Part shown: positions 1 through 9,118 of the stretch, piece after piece
Layout of the letters: each line of letters begins with the position of its first letter
Numbering within the stretch: position 1 is the stretch's first letter
Assembly (NCBI RefSeq): GCF_024345495.1
Contig: NZ_JAGQBF010000023.1
Span: forward strand, 1 to 49,604
Source of the DNA: Synechococcus sp. RedBA-s
GTDB lineage: Bacteria; Cyanobacteriota; Cyanobacteriia; PCC-6307; Cyanobiaceae
Direction of reading: 5' to 3'
Length of the DNA: 49,604 bases
Position numbers and translations under genes: made by a program
Notes under the pieces: model-generated
Told to the model about the DNA's origin: nothing
Databases searched by the model: none
The model's input: the letters and a program-made list of their open reading frames with translations, nothing else

Positions 1-2236
1 GGGCTGGGGGCCGGCTCCGGCCCCCAGCCCAGCCGTGGTGCCACCAGCCCCAGGCGCTGATATGGAGCTGACCCTGGAGGCCGAGCCCAGCGCCCTGGAG
101 CAGTACGGCCGCGACCTCACCGCCGCCGCCCGCTCCGGCCTGCTCGATCCGGTGATCGGCCGCGACACCGAGATCCGCCGCCTGATCCAGGTGCTCTCCC
201 GTCGCGGCAAGAACAATCCGGTGCTGATCGGTGAGCCGGGCGTCGGCAAGACCGCCATCGCCGAGCGGCTGGCCCAGCGCATCGCTAGCGGTGAAGTGCC
301 CGATTCCCTCAAAGGTCTGCGCCTGATCGCCCTCGACCTCGGGGCCCTGATCGCCGGCGCCAAGTTCCGCGGTCAGTTCGAGGAACGCCTGCGCAGCGTG
401 TTGGCGGAGGTGAAGGAGCCCGAACAGGGCCGTGGCGCCGGCGCCAGTGATGGCGGCGTGGTGCTGTTCATCGACGAGCTGCACACCGTGGTGAGCACCG
501 ACCGCTCCAGCGCGGATGCCGGCAGCATCCTCAAGCCGGCCCTGGCCCGGGGTGAGCTGCGCTGCATCGGAGCCACCACCCCGGAGGACTACCGCCGCAC
601 GGTGGAGAAGGACCCCGCCCTCAACCGCCGCTTCCAGCAGGTGGTGATCCGTGAACCCAGCAAGGAGGTGAGCCTCGAGATCCTGAGGGGCCTCAAGGAG
701 CGCTATGAGCTCCACCACGGCGTCACCATCACCGATGGAGCTCTGCAGGCGGCGGTGCGGTTGGCCGAGCGCTACATCGCCGACCGCTGCCTGCCCGACA
801 AGGCCATTGATCTGATCGATGAGGCCGCCGCCCAGCTGCGCATGGAGGTGACCTCCAAGCCCCAGGTGGTGGAGGCCGCCGAACTCGAGCTGCGCCGGAT
901 CGAGCTGGCCCTGCTCAGTGCTGAGGGCGCCTCCCAGGAGGAGCGGGTGGCGCTGCAGGAGCAGCGACGCACCGCCCTGGAGCACCTGCAGGACCTGCAG
1001 CGGCGCTGGCAGGCGGAGCGCGACCAGCTGGCCGAGCTGCGGGAGCTGCTGCAACAGGACGACGAGCTGCGGCTGGCGATCGCCGAGGCCGAGCGCGATG
1101 GTGAGTTCGAGGAGGCGGCCCGCCTGCAGGTGGATCAGCTGCAGCTGGTGCAGCAACGCCGCGCCGACCTGGAGGAGGAACTCCTCGACGACCAGCGCGG
1201 AGGCCTCTCGCTGCTGCGGGAGCAGGTGGAGGAGGGCGACATCGCCGATGTGGTGGCCCGCTGGACCGGCATCCCGATCCAGCGGCTGCTGGCCGGGGAG
1301 CGTCAGAAGCTGCTGGAGCTGGAGCTGCGCCTGGCGGAGCGGGTGATCGGCCAGCCCGAGGCGGTGACGGCGGTGGCCGCCTCGATCCGACGGGCCCGGG
1401 CCGGCATGCAGGATCCGCGCCGGCCCGTGGGCTCCTTCCTCTTCCTCGGCCCCACCGGCGTGGGCAAGACAGAACTGGCCAAGGCCCTGGCCGCCGCCCT
1501 CTTCGATGAGGAGGACGCGCTGGTGCGGCTCGACATGAGCGAATTCATGGAGCGCAACGCCGTGGCCCGGCTGGTGGGGGCGCCCCCCGGCTACGTGGGC
1601 TACGAGGAGGGCGGCCAGCTCACCGAGGCCGTGCGCCGCCGCCCCTACGCGGTGCTGCTGCTCGATGAGGTGGAGAAGGCCCACCCGGAGGTGTTCAACC
1701 TGCTGTTGCAGGTGCTTGACGACGGCCGCCTCACCGATTCCCAGGGCCGCACTGTCGATTTCCGCCACACCGTGGTGGTGATGACCAGCAACCTGGCCAG
1801 CCGGGCCATCCTCGAGAGTGCCCGCAGCGGCGATGAATCAGGCCTGGAGGCGGCGGTGGAGCACGCCCTCTCCGCCCAGTTCCGGCCGGAATTCCTCAAC
1901 CGCATCGATGAGGTGATCCGCTTCCGCCCCCTGGCGCCCAGCGATCTGCAACGCATCGTGCGCCTGCAGGTGGCGGAGCTGGCGGCGTTGCTGCGGGAGC
2001 AGCGGCTGGAGCTGGAGATCGATGAAGACGTGGTGAGCCGGCTGGCGGAGCTGGGCTACGAGCCGGAATTCGGGGCCCGGCCCCTGCGCCGGGTGCTGCG
2101 CCGCCGCATCGAAAACCCCCTGGCCACCGAGCTGCTGGAGGACCATTTCCGCACGGCCCATGGCGTGCGCGTGTGTCTCGGCGATCCCGCCGGCCCGGGG
2201 GGCGCTGACACTCTGCGCTTCCTGCCCCTGGAGTAA
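1..2236 (+). CDS. clpB: ClpB-type AAA+ protein disaggregase, 5' end outside window
   Basis: Hsp100 chaperone that threads aggregated proteins through a hexameric ring, working with DnaK. Counting from the GTG at 35, the first AAA domain has Walker A GEPGVGKT (residues 66-73) and Walker B VVLFIDE (about 142-148). A charged coiled-coil middle domain runs from about 271 to 405, as in ClpB and longer than in ClpC. The second AAA domain has GPTGVGKT (472-479), and the C-terminal small domain is present. The usual N-terminal Clp_N domain (about 150 residues) is missing. The frame stays open through a Pro/Ala-rich stretch to base 1, so the gene most likely starts upstream and GTG 35 is not the real start. 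The middle domain argues against ClpC. It is probably one of two ClpB paralogues usual in cyanobacteria (inference). Confidence 0.93.
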   Translation, partial: GWGPAPAPSPAVVPPAPGADMELTLEAEPSALEQYGRDLTAAARSGLLDPVIGRDTEIRRLIQVLSRRGKNNPVLIGEPGVGKTAIAERLAQRIASGEVPDSLKGLRLIALDLGALIAGAKFRGQFEERLRSVLAEVKEPEQGRGAGASDGGVVLFIDELHTVVSTDRSSADAGSILKPALARGELRCIGATTPEDYRRTVEKDPALNRRFQQVVIREPSKEVSLEILRGLKERYELHHGVTITDGALQAAVRLAERYIADRCLPDKAIDLIDEAAAQLRMEVTSKPQVVEAAELELRRIELALLSAEGASQEERVALQEQRRTALEHLQDLQRRWQAERDQLAELRELLQQDDELRLAIAEAERDGEFEEAARLQVDQLQLVQQRRADLEEELLDDQRGGLSLLREQVEEGDIADVVARWTGIPIQRLLAGERQKLLELELRLAERVIGQPEAVTAVAASIRRARAGMQDPRRPVGSFLFLGPTGVGKTELAKALAAALFDEEDALVRLDMSEFMERNAVARLVGAPPGYVGYEEGGQLTEAVRRRPYAVLLLDEVEKAHPEVFNLLLQVLDDGRLTDSQGRTVDFRHTVVVMTSNLASRAILESARSGDESGLEAAVEHALSAQFRPEFLNRIDEVIRFRPLAPSDLQRIVRLQVAELAALLREQRLELEIDEDVVSRLAELGYEPEFGARPLRRVLRRRIENPLATELLEDHFRTAHGVRVCLGDPAGPGGADTLRFLPLE

Positions 2237-2247
2237 GCGCTGAAAGG

Positions 2248-2556
2248 GTGTCCGTTAGGGTGTTCGTTTGCCGGAACGCCTTGCCGTCCGGTGCGCCCGC
2301 GCCCTTGGATTCTCCCAGCCGCACCACCACCACCCCTGACGACATCCCTGAGCCGGCTCACAAGCCTGCTGAGAAGGCTGGTGTCGGTGGATTTGTCTCC
2401 TCCACCCTGGAGGAATTGCGCAAGGTGGTCTGGCCCAGTCGTCAGCAGCTCTTCAGTGAGTCGGTGGCGGTGATTTTGATGGTGAGCCTCTCGGCCGCCA
2501 CCATTGCCGCCGTCGATCGCTTCTACAGCTGGGCGTCGTCCCAGGTCTTTCCCTGA
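2248..2556 (+). CDS. secE: Preprotein translocase subunit SecE
   Basis: Small single-span subunit of the SecYEG channel, which clamps SecY in the plasma and thylakoid membranes. The conserved core is visible: an amphipathic stretch around LEELRKVVWPSRQQL followed by one hydrophobic helix (VAVILMVSLSAATIAAV) and a short C-tail. The start is uncertain. GTG 2248 gives 102 aa, while TTG 2305 would give an 84-aa protein, nearer the family's usual cyanobacterial length. It lies 11 bases after clpB and directly before nusG, the classical secE-nusG-rplKAJL order, which secures the call. Confidence 0.9.
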   Translation: MSVRVFVCRNALPSGAPAPLDSPSRTTTTPDDIPEPAHKPAEKAGVGGFVSSTLEELRKVVWPSRQQLFSESVAVILMVSLSAATIAAVDRFYSWASSQVFP

Positions 2557-2616
2557 GGCGGCGGCTCCTTGGCCCTTCCCGTCCCGTTCGTTCCGAGCAC
2601 CCACTCCTCCGTCCCC

Positions 2617-3294
2617 GTGTCCGAAGCCGATCTCGCCACCGCAGCTAGCCTCGACGACGCCCCTGAGGCCGCCGCCACCGTGGACGTGCTCGCCCTCGAT
2701 GCGCCCCCCGCGGAGCGCGAAGGCAAGCCGATGGTGGCCCGCTGGTATGCGGTGCAGGTGGCCTCCAGCTGTGAGAAGAAGGTGAAGGCCACCCTCGAGC
2801 AGCGTGCTATCACCCTCGGGGTCGACAGCCGCATCCTCGAGATCGAGATTCCCCAGACCCCAGCGGTGAAGCTCAAGAAAGACGGCAGCCGTCAGGCCGC
2901 CGAAGAAAAGGTCTTCCCCGGCTACGTGCTCGTGCGGATGATGCTCGATGAGGACACGATGATGGCGGTGCGGAGCACACCGAATGTGATCAACTTCGTG
3001 GGCCAGGAGGAGCGCCGCTCCACCGGCCGGGCCCGCGGCCATATCAAGCCCAGGCCCCTCAGCCGCCAGGAGGTCGACCGGATCTTCAAGCGCGCCGCCG
3101 AGAAGAAGCCCGTCGTCAAGGTCGATCTGGCCGAAGGTGATCAGATCCTGGTCATCGCCGGTCCCTTCAAGGACTTCCAGGGCGAAGTGATCGAGGTCTC
3201 GGGCGAGCGCAGCAAGCTCAAGGCCCTGCTTTCGATCTTCGGCCGGGAAACCCCGGTGGAACTCGAATTCGCCCAGATCAGCAAGCAAAGCTGA
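2617..3294 (+). CDS. nusG: Transcription termination/antitermination factor NusG
   Basis: NusG binds RNA polymerase and couples it to Rho or to ribosomal protein S10. The N-terminal NGN domain begins at WYAVQVASSCEKKV after an acidic, Ala-rich extension. The C-terminal KOW domain is seen as DQILVIAGPFKDFQGEVIEV. The GTG at 2617 gives 225 aa beginning MSEADLATA. A TTG at 2569 in the same frame would add 16 residues. No strong ribosome binding site separates the two, so the start is chosen on codon preference. It sits between secE and rplK. Confidence 0.92.
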   Translation: MSEADLATAASLDDAPEAAATVDVLALDAPPAEREGKPMVARWYAVQVASSCEKKVKATLEQRAITLGVDSRILEIEIPQTPAVKLKKDGSRQAAEEKVFPGYVLVRMMLDEDTMMAVRSTPNVINFVGQEERRSTGRARGHIKPRPLSRQEVDRIFKRAAEKKPVVKVDLAEGDQILVIAGPFKDFQGEVIEVSGERSKLKALLSIFGRETPVELEFAQISKQS

Positions 3295-3308
3295 TCGCCA
3301 CGGGGCCG

Positions 3309-3357
3309 CCTCCCTGCGGAGGGTGGCCCAACCTGGCGGCACCGTTCCGGCGCCGCC
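3309..3357 (+). promoter_or_regulatory. Hairpins in the rplK leader
   Basis: The 123 bases between nusG and rplK can fold into two hairpins. The first is CCTCC/GGAGG (3309-3313 with 3318-3322). The second is a ten-pair stem with one A-C mismatch (3335-3344 with 3348-3357) closed by a TTC loop. No T-run follows, so a simple terminator is unlikely. An attenuator or a site for ribosomal-protein autoregulation is possible, but this is inference from folding by eye. Confidence 0.35.
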
Positions 3358-3417
3358 GCCCAAAGCCTCGACCCAAGGGTCAGGCGATCCGCAGCGCTTC
3401 CCTCCGTAGACCAGCCG

Positions 3418-3843
3418 ATGGCCAAAAAAGTCGTTGCCGTAATCAAGCTGGCGCTCAATGCCGGCAAAGCCAACCCCGCACCGCCGGTGGGCCCAGCCCT
3501 CGGCCAGCACGGGGTCAACATCATGGCGTTCTGCAAGGAGTACAACGCCCGCACCCAGGAGAAGGCCGGCTATGTGATTCCGGTGGAGATCTCGGTCTTC
3601 GAAGACCGCAGCTTCACCTTCATCACCAAGACCCCGCCGGCTTCGGTGCTGATCACCAAGGCCGCTGGAATCGACAAGGGTGCCGCCACCTCGGCCAAGG
3701 GCAGTGTGGGCACCATCAGCCGTGCCCAGCTCCAGGAGATCGCCAGCACCAAGCTGCCCGACCTCAACTGCTCCAGCCTCGATTCGGCCATGCGCATCAT
3801 CGAAGGCACCGCCCGCAACATGGGCGTCGCCATCAGCGACTGA
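3418..3843 (+). CDS. rplK: 50S ribosomal protein L11
   Basis: L11 forms the GTPase-associated centre of the large subunit with 23S rRNA helices 43/44. It is 141 aa, full length for the family. The sequence has the Pro-rich hinge segment [22 protein letters not shown] near residues 20-42 and the C-terminal rRNA-binding domain ending [13 protein letters not shown] 3418 matches the conserved [11 protein letters not shown] start. It is followed by rplA after 131 bases that hold no recognisable gene. Confidence 0.98.
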   Translation: MAKKVVAVIKLALNAGKANPAPPVGPALGQHGVNIMAFCKEYNARTQEKAGYVIPVEISVFEDRSFTFITKTPPASVLITKAAGIDKGAATSAKGSVGTISRAQLQEIASTKLPDLNCSSLDSAMRIIEGTARNMGVAISD

Positions 3844-3974
3844 TGGCCCAGGAGCTCAGCTCCGCCACCTCCGCTTCAACCACCACTCAACCCCATCCGG
3901 GGGAGACAGTCGCCGCTGGCCCCGGGCCCAGCCCCAGCCACGGACCGTCTGTCGCCTGAACCCCGCTGAAACCC

Positions 3975-4682
3975 ATGCCCAGACAATCCAAGCGCTTCAC
4001 CGCCCTGCTCGAGACCGTCGAGGAGCGCGAGTACACGCCGCTCGACGCGCTCGCGCTGGTGAAGGCCAACGCCAACGCCAAGTTCGATGAAACGATCGAG
4101 GTCCATGCCCGCCTCGGCATCGATCCCAAGTACACCGACCAGCAGCTGCGCACCACCGTGGCCCTGCCCAAGGGCACCGGCCAGACCATCCGCATCGCCG
4201 TGATCGCCCGGGGCGAGAAGGTGGCCGAAGCCAAAGCGGCCGGCGCCGACCTCGCCGGTGACGACGAGCTGGTGGAGGCCATCGCCGGCGGTCAGATGGA
4301 CTTCGACCTGCTGATCGCCACGCCGGACATGATGCCAAAGGTGGCCAAGCTGGGCCGCGTGCTCGGCCCCCGCGGTCTGATGCCGAACCCGAAGGCCGGC
4401 ACCGTGGCCACCGACCTGGCGGCGGCCATCAACGAATTCAAGGCGGGCAAGCTGGAATTCCGCGCCGATCGTACCGGCATCGTGCATGTGCGCTTCGGCA
4501 AGGCCAGCTTCTCGATCGACGATCTGCTGGAGAACCTCAAGGCTCTGCAGGAAACGATCGATCGCCAGAAGCCCAGCGGAGCCAAGGGCCGCTACTGGCG
4601 CAGTCTCTACCTCACCTCCACCATGGGCCCGTCGGTGGCCGTTGATGTCACGGCTCTGCAGGACATCAAGCTGGAGGGCTGA
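3975..4682 (+). CDS. rplA: 50S ribosomal protein L1
   Basis: L1 builds the mobile stalk that helps release deacylated tRNA from the E site and, in many bacteria, represses its own mRNA. At 235 aa it is the family's full length. The diagnostic segment [14 protein letters not shown] is present, together with the conserved [11 protein letters not shown] and the C-terminal [13 protein letters not shown] 3975 is the natural start (MPRQSKRF). It is in the expected position between rplK and rplJ. Confidence 0.98.
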   Translation: MPRQSKRFTALLETVEEREYTPLDALALVKANANAKFDETIEVHARLGIDPKYTDQQLRTTVALPKGTGQTIRIAVIARGEKVAEAKAAGADLAGDDELVEAIAGGQMDFDLLIATPDMMPKVAKLGRVLGPRGLMPNPKAGTVATDLAAAINEFKAGKLEFRADRTGIVHVRFGKASFSIDDLLENLKALQETIDRQKPSGAKGRYWRSLYLTSTMGPSVAVDVTALQDIKLEG

Positions 4683-4776
4683 TTCAGCACGGCGGGATGA
4701 TTCGGCGGCCTGCCATGTAGGCTGAAGGATCGGGCACGCGCCCGGCCCAAGACAGCAGGTCAGTGCTGTGGCTTGA

Positions 4777-4800
4777 GGGTCTCCGCTTCGGTGGAGACTC
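4777..4800 (+). promoter_or_regulatory. UUCG-capped hairpin in the rplJ (L10) leader
   Basis: The 285 bases between rplA and rplJ hold no gene. They contain a ten-pair stem (4777-4786 with 4791-4800, including G-T pairs) closed by a TTCG tetraloop. A second short CCGG hairpin lies at 4900-4913. Long structured leaders before rplJ are known binding sites for the L10-(L12)4 complex, which autoregulates the rplJL mRNA. I infer such an L10 leader from position and folding. I cannot confirm the kink-turn/T-loop elements by eye. Confidence 0.5.
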
Positions 4801-4967
4801 CAGTAGCCCCAGTTCCATAAACCCTGCCGAGGTGCACGCGACTTTTTTCGGTTCGGATTTTCCGGGCGGATCACCGTTCAGCGGCCTCGGGGCTTCCCAC
4901 CGGTTCACACCGGCTGAGGAAGCAGCGGCCGCGTCCCGGCTTGTTCCCCCAACTCCGTACCAAACCC

Positions 4968-5498
4968 ATGGGCCGCACGCTGGAGAGCAAGCAACAGATC
5001 ATCGATGAGCTCAAGGGGCTCCTCGGTGAGGCCGAAATGGCGCTGGTCCTTGATTACAAGGGCCTGTCCATCAAGGAAATGTCTGATCTGCGGACTCGTC
5101 TGCAGGCCAACAGCGGCATTTGCAAGGTGACCAAAAACACCTTGATGCGCCGTGCCATTGATGGAAACAGCGCCTGGTCGGAACTCGACTCCCTGCTCAC
5201 CGGTACCAACGCCTTCGTCCTGATCAAGGGCGATGTCGGTGGTGCCGTCAAGGCCGTTCAGTCCTTCCAGAAGGACACCAAGAAGTCGGATGTCAAAGGA
5301 GGCCTTTACGAAGGCAAACTCCTTTCCCAGAACGACATCAAGGCCATTGCCGAGCTGCCCTCCAAGGAGGTGCTCATCGCCCAGATCGCCGGTGCGATCA
5401 ATGCGGTGGCCACCAAGTTGGCTGTTGGCATCAACGAAGTTCCCTCCGGTCTCGCCCGGGCCCTCCAGCAGCACGCCGACAGCGGCGACGCCAGCTGA
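4968..5498 (+). CDS. rplJ: 50S ribosomal protein L10
   Basis: L10 is the base of the ribosomal stalk and carries L7/L12 dimers on its C-terminal helix. ATG 4968 gives 176 aa beginning [16 protein letters not shown], the conserved cyanobacterial start. A GTG 27 bases upstream is less likely. The rRNA-binding domain contains [14 protein letters not shown] and [12 protein letters not shown]. The C-terminal helix ([17 protein letters not shown]) is the L12-binding region. It is 66 bases upstream of rplL, with which it is almost certainly co-transcribed. Confidence 0.97.
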   Translation: MGRTLESKQQIIDELKGLLGEAEMALVLDYKGLSIKEMSDLRTRLQANSGICKVTKNTLMRRAIDGNSAWSELDSLLTGTNAFVLIKGDVGGAVKAVQSFQKDTKKSDVKGGLYEGKLLSQNDIKAIAELPSKEVLIAQIAGAINAVATKLAVGINEVPSGLARALQQHADSGDAS

Positions 5499-5564
5499 GC
5501 CCAGCGAAATCCACCGGCTCTGCCGGTTCAATTTTCCACAGATCTCTGTTGCTGAATCTCAACC

Positions 5565-5948
5565 ATGACCACCAAAACTGACGACATTCTCGAGTCACTG
5601 AAGACCCTCACCCTGCTGGAAGCTTCCGAGCTCGTTAAGCAGATCGAAGAGGCCTTCGACGTGTCCGCCGCCGCTTCCGCCGGCGTCATGATGGCCGCGG
5701 CTCCCGCCGCTGCCGCCGAGGCCGTTGAAGAGCAGACCGAGTTCGATGTAATCCTCGACGGCTTCGATGCCGCCTCCAAGATCAAGGTGCTCAAGGCCGT
5801 CCGCGAGGCCACCGGCCTCGGCCTCGGCGAAGCCAAGGCCCTCGTTGAAGCAGCCCCCAAGGCCGTCAAGGAAGGCATCACCAAGGATGAAGCCGAAGCC
5901 CTCAAGAAGTCGATTGAAGAAGTGGGCGGCAAAGTCACCATCAAGTGA
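5565..5948 (+). CDS. rplL: 50S ribosomal protein L7/L12
   Basis: The stalk protein that recruits translational GTPases. It is 127 aa, the usual length. An N-terminal dimerisation domain ([24 protein letters not shown]) is followed by an Ala-rich hinge (about residues 37-52). The C-terminal factor-binding domain starts at [22 protein letters not shown] and includes the [15 protein letters not shown] helix. ATG 5565 is the clear start. A rho-independent terminator lies 60 bases downstream, ending the ribosomal block. Confidence 0.98.
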   Translation: MTTKTDDILESLKTLTLLEASELVKQIEEAFDVSAAASAGVMMAAAPAAAAEAVEEQTEFDVILDGFDAASKIKVLKAVREATGLGLGEAKALVEAAPKAVKEGITKDEAEALKKSIEEVGGKVTIK

Positions 5949-6008
5949 TGGCGCCCGGCGGAGGCTCTGCCCTCCGCCAGCTTCTTTCCTTGACCCAGCG
6001 CCCAGCGC

Positions 6009-6034
6009 AGCCGGCCTCACGGGGCCGGCTTTTT
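6009..6034 (+). terminator. Rho-independent terminator after rplL
   Basis: An eight-pair stem AGCCGGCC/GGCCGGCT (6009-6016 with 6023-6030) is followed directly by T residues to 6034. It is placed to end the rplJL transcript. Confidence 0.85.
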
Positions 6035-6105
6035 GATGGCCGGGAACGGGTCCGCCGAGTTGGTTGCAGGTGGCTGGCAGGACCTCGGGCTGAGGGGCAG
6101 TGGCC

Positions 6106-6135
6106 AAAAAAAAAGCCCGCCGAAGGCAGGCTTTT
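6106..6135 (-). terminator. Rho-independent terminator for the DUF3747 gene
   Basis: On the minus strand the stem GCCTGCC/GGCGGGC (one wobble pair) with a TTC loop is followed by nine T residues. It lies about 130 bases past the stop of the minus-strand gene at 6263. The rest of the 5949-6262 interval contains nothing else that I recognise. Confidence 0.8.
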
Positions 6136-6262
6136 GAGGTGGAACGATGCCGGGAGTCTGTCCTCGTTTCGACCCCGGGAGAGCGTTCTGCACTCCTCAC
6201 ACGAGTCAAGAGTACGGGCCGGATCCAGAGGGTGCCAGTGGCCAGGGCCGCTGTGTCGACTG

Positions 6263-6982
6263 TCACTCCCGGAAGGGGATCACCTGCAGGGCGACCGGAC
6301 CGCTGGGCAGCTCGCCGCCTCTGGCCAAACTGCCCAGGGCGCGTCCCAGGCTGCCCGGCGCCCCGCCTCCGCTGGGCTGTGCCTGCTGGTTCCCACCCCC
6401 AGCCTGGGCGATCAGCTGCCCCAGGGGAGTGCTGGCGACAAAATAGATGTGCTTGAGGGTCTGCTGGCCGAAGACGCGGCGGTTGAGCTGCCAGTCGCTC
6501 TCGAGCTTGATCGGCACGAACCCCTCGGGATCACGCCGGTTCACCTGGCCCCGGCCCAGCAGCAGCAGGGTGGTGTCTGACGGGGTCATGGCCTGCAGCT
6601 GGAGCTCGTTGCCCACCTGGCTGAGGCGTAGGCGGTAGCGGCTGGCCAGATCCTGGCCAGCCACCCGCAGGGAATAGGCGTTGCTGCCGGCGTAGCTGGT
6701 GCAGATCTCCTTGGAGTCGAAGCGGTTCATGGAGGCGTCCACCAGGCCGTCGGGCCTGGCCTGCCAGCAGGGCTGGCCATTGGCCGCCTGCTCGATCAGC
6801 AGCAGCGACCAGTCGGCGAAGCCCACCGGCTTGGCCAGCACCGCAAACCGCGAGGCCTCCACCGACTGGCTGTCGAAGACCCCGGCCGCCTCCGCCAGGG
6901 GCGTTGTGACGGCCTGGAGCGTGGTGGCGGCCAGACCAGCCCCCGCAAGGGCCAGGTAGGTTCGCTGCATGGTGGATTTCAT
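6263..6982 (-). CDS. Exported DUF3747 protein
   Basis: A secreted cyanobacterial protein of unknown function. From ATG 6982 the 239-aa product opens with a signal peptide ([19 protein letters not shown]... cleavage near AEAAG). The DUF3747 pattern follows: [19 protein letters not shown], a Leu-rich LLLIEQ, a CW pair, NRFDSKEIC, and [10 protein letters not shown] with SRYRLRL. The C-terminal quarter is Gly/Gln-rich and lacks known motifs. Two further in-frame ATGs (6994 and 6970) and one at 7003 are alternative starts. It has its own terminator and is divergent from rnhA, so it is probably monocistronic. Family recognition is from memory of the pattern. Confidence 0.75.
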   Translation of the reverse strand: MKSTMQRTYLALAGAGLAATTLQAVTTPLAEAAGVFDSQSVEASRFAVLAKPVGFADWSLLLIEQAANGQPCWQARPDGLVDASMNRFDSKEICTSYAGSNAYSLRVAGQDLASRYRLRLSQVGNELQLQAMTPSDTTLLLLGRGQVNRRDPEGFVPIKLESDWQLNRRVFGQQTLKHIYFVASTPLGQLIAQAGGGNQQAQPSGGGAPGSLGRALGSLARGGELPSGPVALQVIPFRE

Positions 6983-7047
6983 GCGTTCCAACATCGTCAC
7001 CACGGTCTACGGCACCACTGTCTATCGAACAATGCCCGGATTGCCCA

Positions 7048-7827
7048 GTGGCTGCTGAACCGCCGCGGGTGGTGGCGGCCGCCTGTGATGGTGCCTGCCG
7101 TGGTAATCCCGGCCCCGGGGGCTGGGGTTGCCTGCTGCGTTTCGAGGACGGCAGCGTGCGTGAGCTGGGGGGGGCAGCCGCCGCCACCACCAACAACCGC
7201 ATGGAGCTCACCGCCGCCCTGGCCCTGATGGAGGAGCTGAAGACGCTCCCGCTTCACCCTGATCTGCGCCTGCGCACCGACAGCCGCTACCTGATCGATG
7301 GCCTTACCAAGTGGCTGCCGGGCTGGAAGCGCAAGGGCTGGCGCACCGCCTCCGGCGGACCCGTGCTCAACCGCGACCTCTGGGAGGAGCTGGACCGGGC
7401 ACGCCTGCCGGGCCTGAGCCTGGCCCATGTCAAAGGGCACAGCGGTGATCCCGACAACGACCGCTGCGATGCGATCGCCGTGGCCTACTCCCGCGGCCTC
7501 TTCCCCGAGCTGGCCCAGTCCAGGGGTGGTGGTTCTGGAGCTGCTGATTCTCAAGGTGCTGGATCTGAAGAGGATGGTGGCGGTCTCGATCAGCCGGCCC
7601 CCGCGGCGCTCGGCGAGCTGCTCACCCGCCTTGAGGTGGCCGATCGCCTCGCCAGCGGCGGCTATGCCCTCACGGCCGCTGAACTGGCCCGCCTGGTGGA
7701 GCAGCCCCTGGCCCGCCTGCAGGAGCGGCAGGGCCCCTGGATCTGGCGCGACTGGCGGGTGAGTCCAACCAGCGAGGGCCGCTGGCGGCTGGAGCGCGCC
7801 GAGCCCGTCCTGCAGGAGTCCCCATGA
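7048..7827 (+). CDS. rnhA: Ribonuclease HI with C-terminal extension
   Basis: Cleaves RNA in RNA-DNA hybrids. The catalytic set is intact: D14 ([14 protein letters not shown]), E53 (RMELTA), D78 (RTDSRY) and the D141 region ([14 protein letters not shown]). The core ends near residue 150. About 109 more residues follow, where ordinary RNase HI stops near 155. The extension is acidic/Gly-rich and then a folded-looking part ([23 protein letters not shown]...) ending in Trp/Arg-rich sequence, perhaps helical. GTG 7048 is the start, since stops or other frames exclude nearby alternatives. Its stop overlaps the pyrD start by four bases (ATGA), indicating translational coupling. Confidence 0.93.
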   Translation: MAAEPPRVVAAACDGACRGNPGPGGWGCLLRFEDGSVRELGGAAAATTNNRMELTAALALMEELKTLPLHPDLRLRTDSRYLIDGLTKWLPGWKRKGWRTASGGPVLNRDLWEELDRARLPGLSLAHVKGHSGDPDNDRCDAIAVAYSRGLFPELAQSRGGGSGAADSQGAGSEEDGGGLDQPAPAALGELLTRLEVADRLASGGYALTAAELARLVEQPLARLQERQGPWIWRDWRVSPTSEGRWRLERAEPVLQESP

Positions 7828-9023
7828 TTCTGGAGCGATCAGAGCGCGCCTCCTCAGCTGCCGCAGCCGGCACCAGCACGGGCTCGCTCTACCGCCGCTG
7901 GGTGGGACCGCTGCTGGCCAGCGATGAGGGGGCTGACGCCGAGCAGCTCAGCAGCCTCACCCTCGCCGCCCTGGCTCAGGCCTCCCTGCGCCGCGACTGG
8001 CCCCTGGTGTCGGGCAGCCTGGCGGGCCTCGGCGCTGAGCTGCAACGGCGTGACCATCGCCTCGAGCAGACCCTCTTCGGTTGCCGCTTCGCCAATCCGC
8101 TGGGTCTGGCCGCCGGCTTCGATAAGAACGCCGTGGCGGCGGGAATCTGGCATCTGTTCGGCTTCGGCTTTGCTGAGCTGGGCACGATCACCTGGCACCC
8201 GCAGCCGGGTAACCCGCGACCTCGGCTGTTTCGTCTGGCGAAGGAGCGGGCCGCGCTCAACCGCATGGGGTTCAACAACGACGGCGCCCAGGGGGTGAAG
8301 CGCAACCTGGAGCGCCAGCGCCTGCCCTTGCCGGGCCAGCGGCCTGCGGTGCTGGGTCTCAATCTGGGCAAGTCGAAGATCACCTCCCTGGAGCTGGCCC
8401 CCGACGACTACGCCTCCTCCCTGGAGCTGCTCTCGCCGCTGGCCGACTACGTGGTGATCAATGTCAGTTCACCCAACACCCCCGGACTGCGCGACCTGCA
8501 GGACGCCGTGCAGCTGCGCCGCCTGGTGGAGCGCCTGCGGCGCCTCTCGGCCTGCCCGCCCCTGCTGGTCAAGATCGCCCCCGACCTCGAAGACGACGCC
8601 ATCGACACGATTGCTCGCCTGGCCTATGAGGAGGGCCTCGCCGGCGTGATCGCGGTCAACACCAGCGTCAACCGGCTGGGGCTGGAGAACCGCCGCCTGC
8701 CCCAGACCGGCCGGACCCTGGCCGAGGAAGCCGGAGGCCTCAGCGGCGCCCCCCTGCGCGGCCGCGCCCTGGAGGTGATCCGGCGCCTGCGGGTCACAGC
8801 TGGTCCAGCCCTGCCGCTGATCGGCGTGGGCGGAATCGATTCCCCCGAGGCCGCCTGGGAGCGGATCACGGCGGGAGCCTCGTTGATTCAGCTCTACACG
8901 GGCTGGATTTACCAGGGTCCGGGCCTGGTGCCGGCGATTCTCGAGGGCCTCGGCGATCAGCTCGATCGTCATGGCTGCAGCCACCTCAGTGAGGTGGTGG
9001 GCAGTGGTCTGCCCTGGCGCTGA
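7824..9023 (+). CDS. pyrD: Dihydroorotate dehydrogenase (quinone), class 2
   Basis: Oxidises dihydroorotate to orotate in pyrimidine synthesis, passing electrons via FMN to quinone at the membrane. At 399 aa it has the N-terminal extension of class 2 enzymes. Motifs seen are [33 protein letters not shown] (with the catalytic-base Ser), [14 protein letters not shown] and the FMN phosphate site [16 protein letters not shown] plus [11 protein letters not shown]. It overlaps rnhA by four bases. The pair is probably co-transcribed although functionally unrelated. Confidence 0.97.
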   Translation: MILERSERASSAAAAGTSTGSLYRRWVGPLLASDEGADAEQLSSLTLAALAQASLRRDWPLVSGSLAGLGAELQRRDHRLEQTLFGCRFANPLGLAAGFDKNAVAAGIWHLFGFGFAELGTITWHPQPGNPRPRLFRLAKERAALNRMGFNNDGAQGVKRNLERQRLPLPGQRPAVLGLNLGKSKITSLELAPDDYASSLELLSPLADYVVINVSSPNTPGLRDLQDAVQLRRLVERLRRLSACPPLLVKIAPDLEDDAIDTIARLAYEEGLAGVIAVNTSVNRLGLENRRLPQTGRTLAEEAGGLSGAPLRGRALEVIRRLRVTAGPALPLIGVGGIDSPEAAWERITAGASLIQLYTGWIYQGPGLVPAILEGLGDQLDRHGCSHLSEVVGSGLPWR

Positions 9024-9118
9024 GTGCTGGTCCTGTCCCCCTCTGCAGACGGGGCGTCGCGGAGGTGCGCAAACGGCGTGAGGCCAATACGCTGCAGCGG
9101 GTTTCCAGGACGTGACGA

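Noticed and set aside
9030..9060. CCCC/GGGG hairpin after pyrD as a terminator
   Set aside because: The stem is short and bulged with no T-run, so it is not called as a separate feature.
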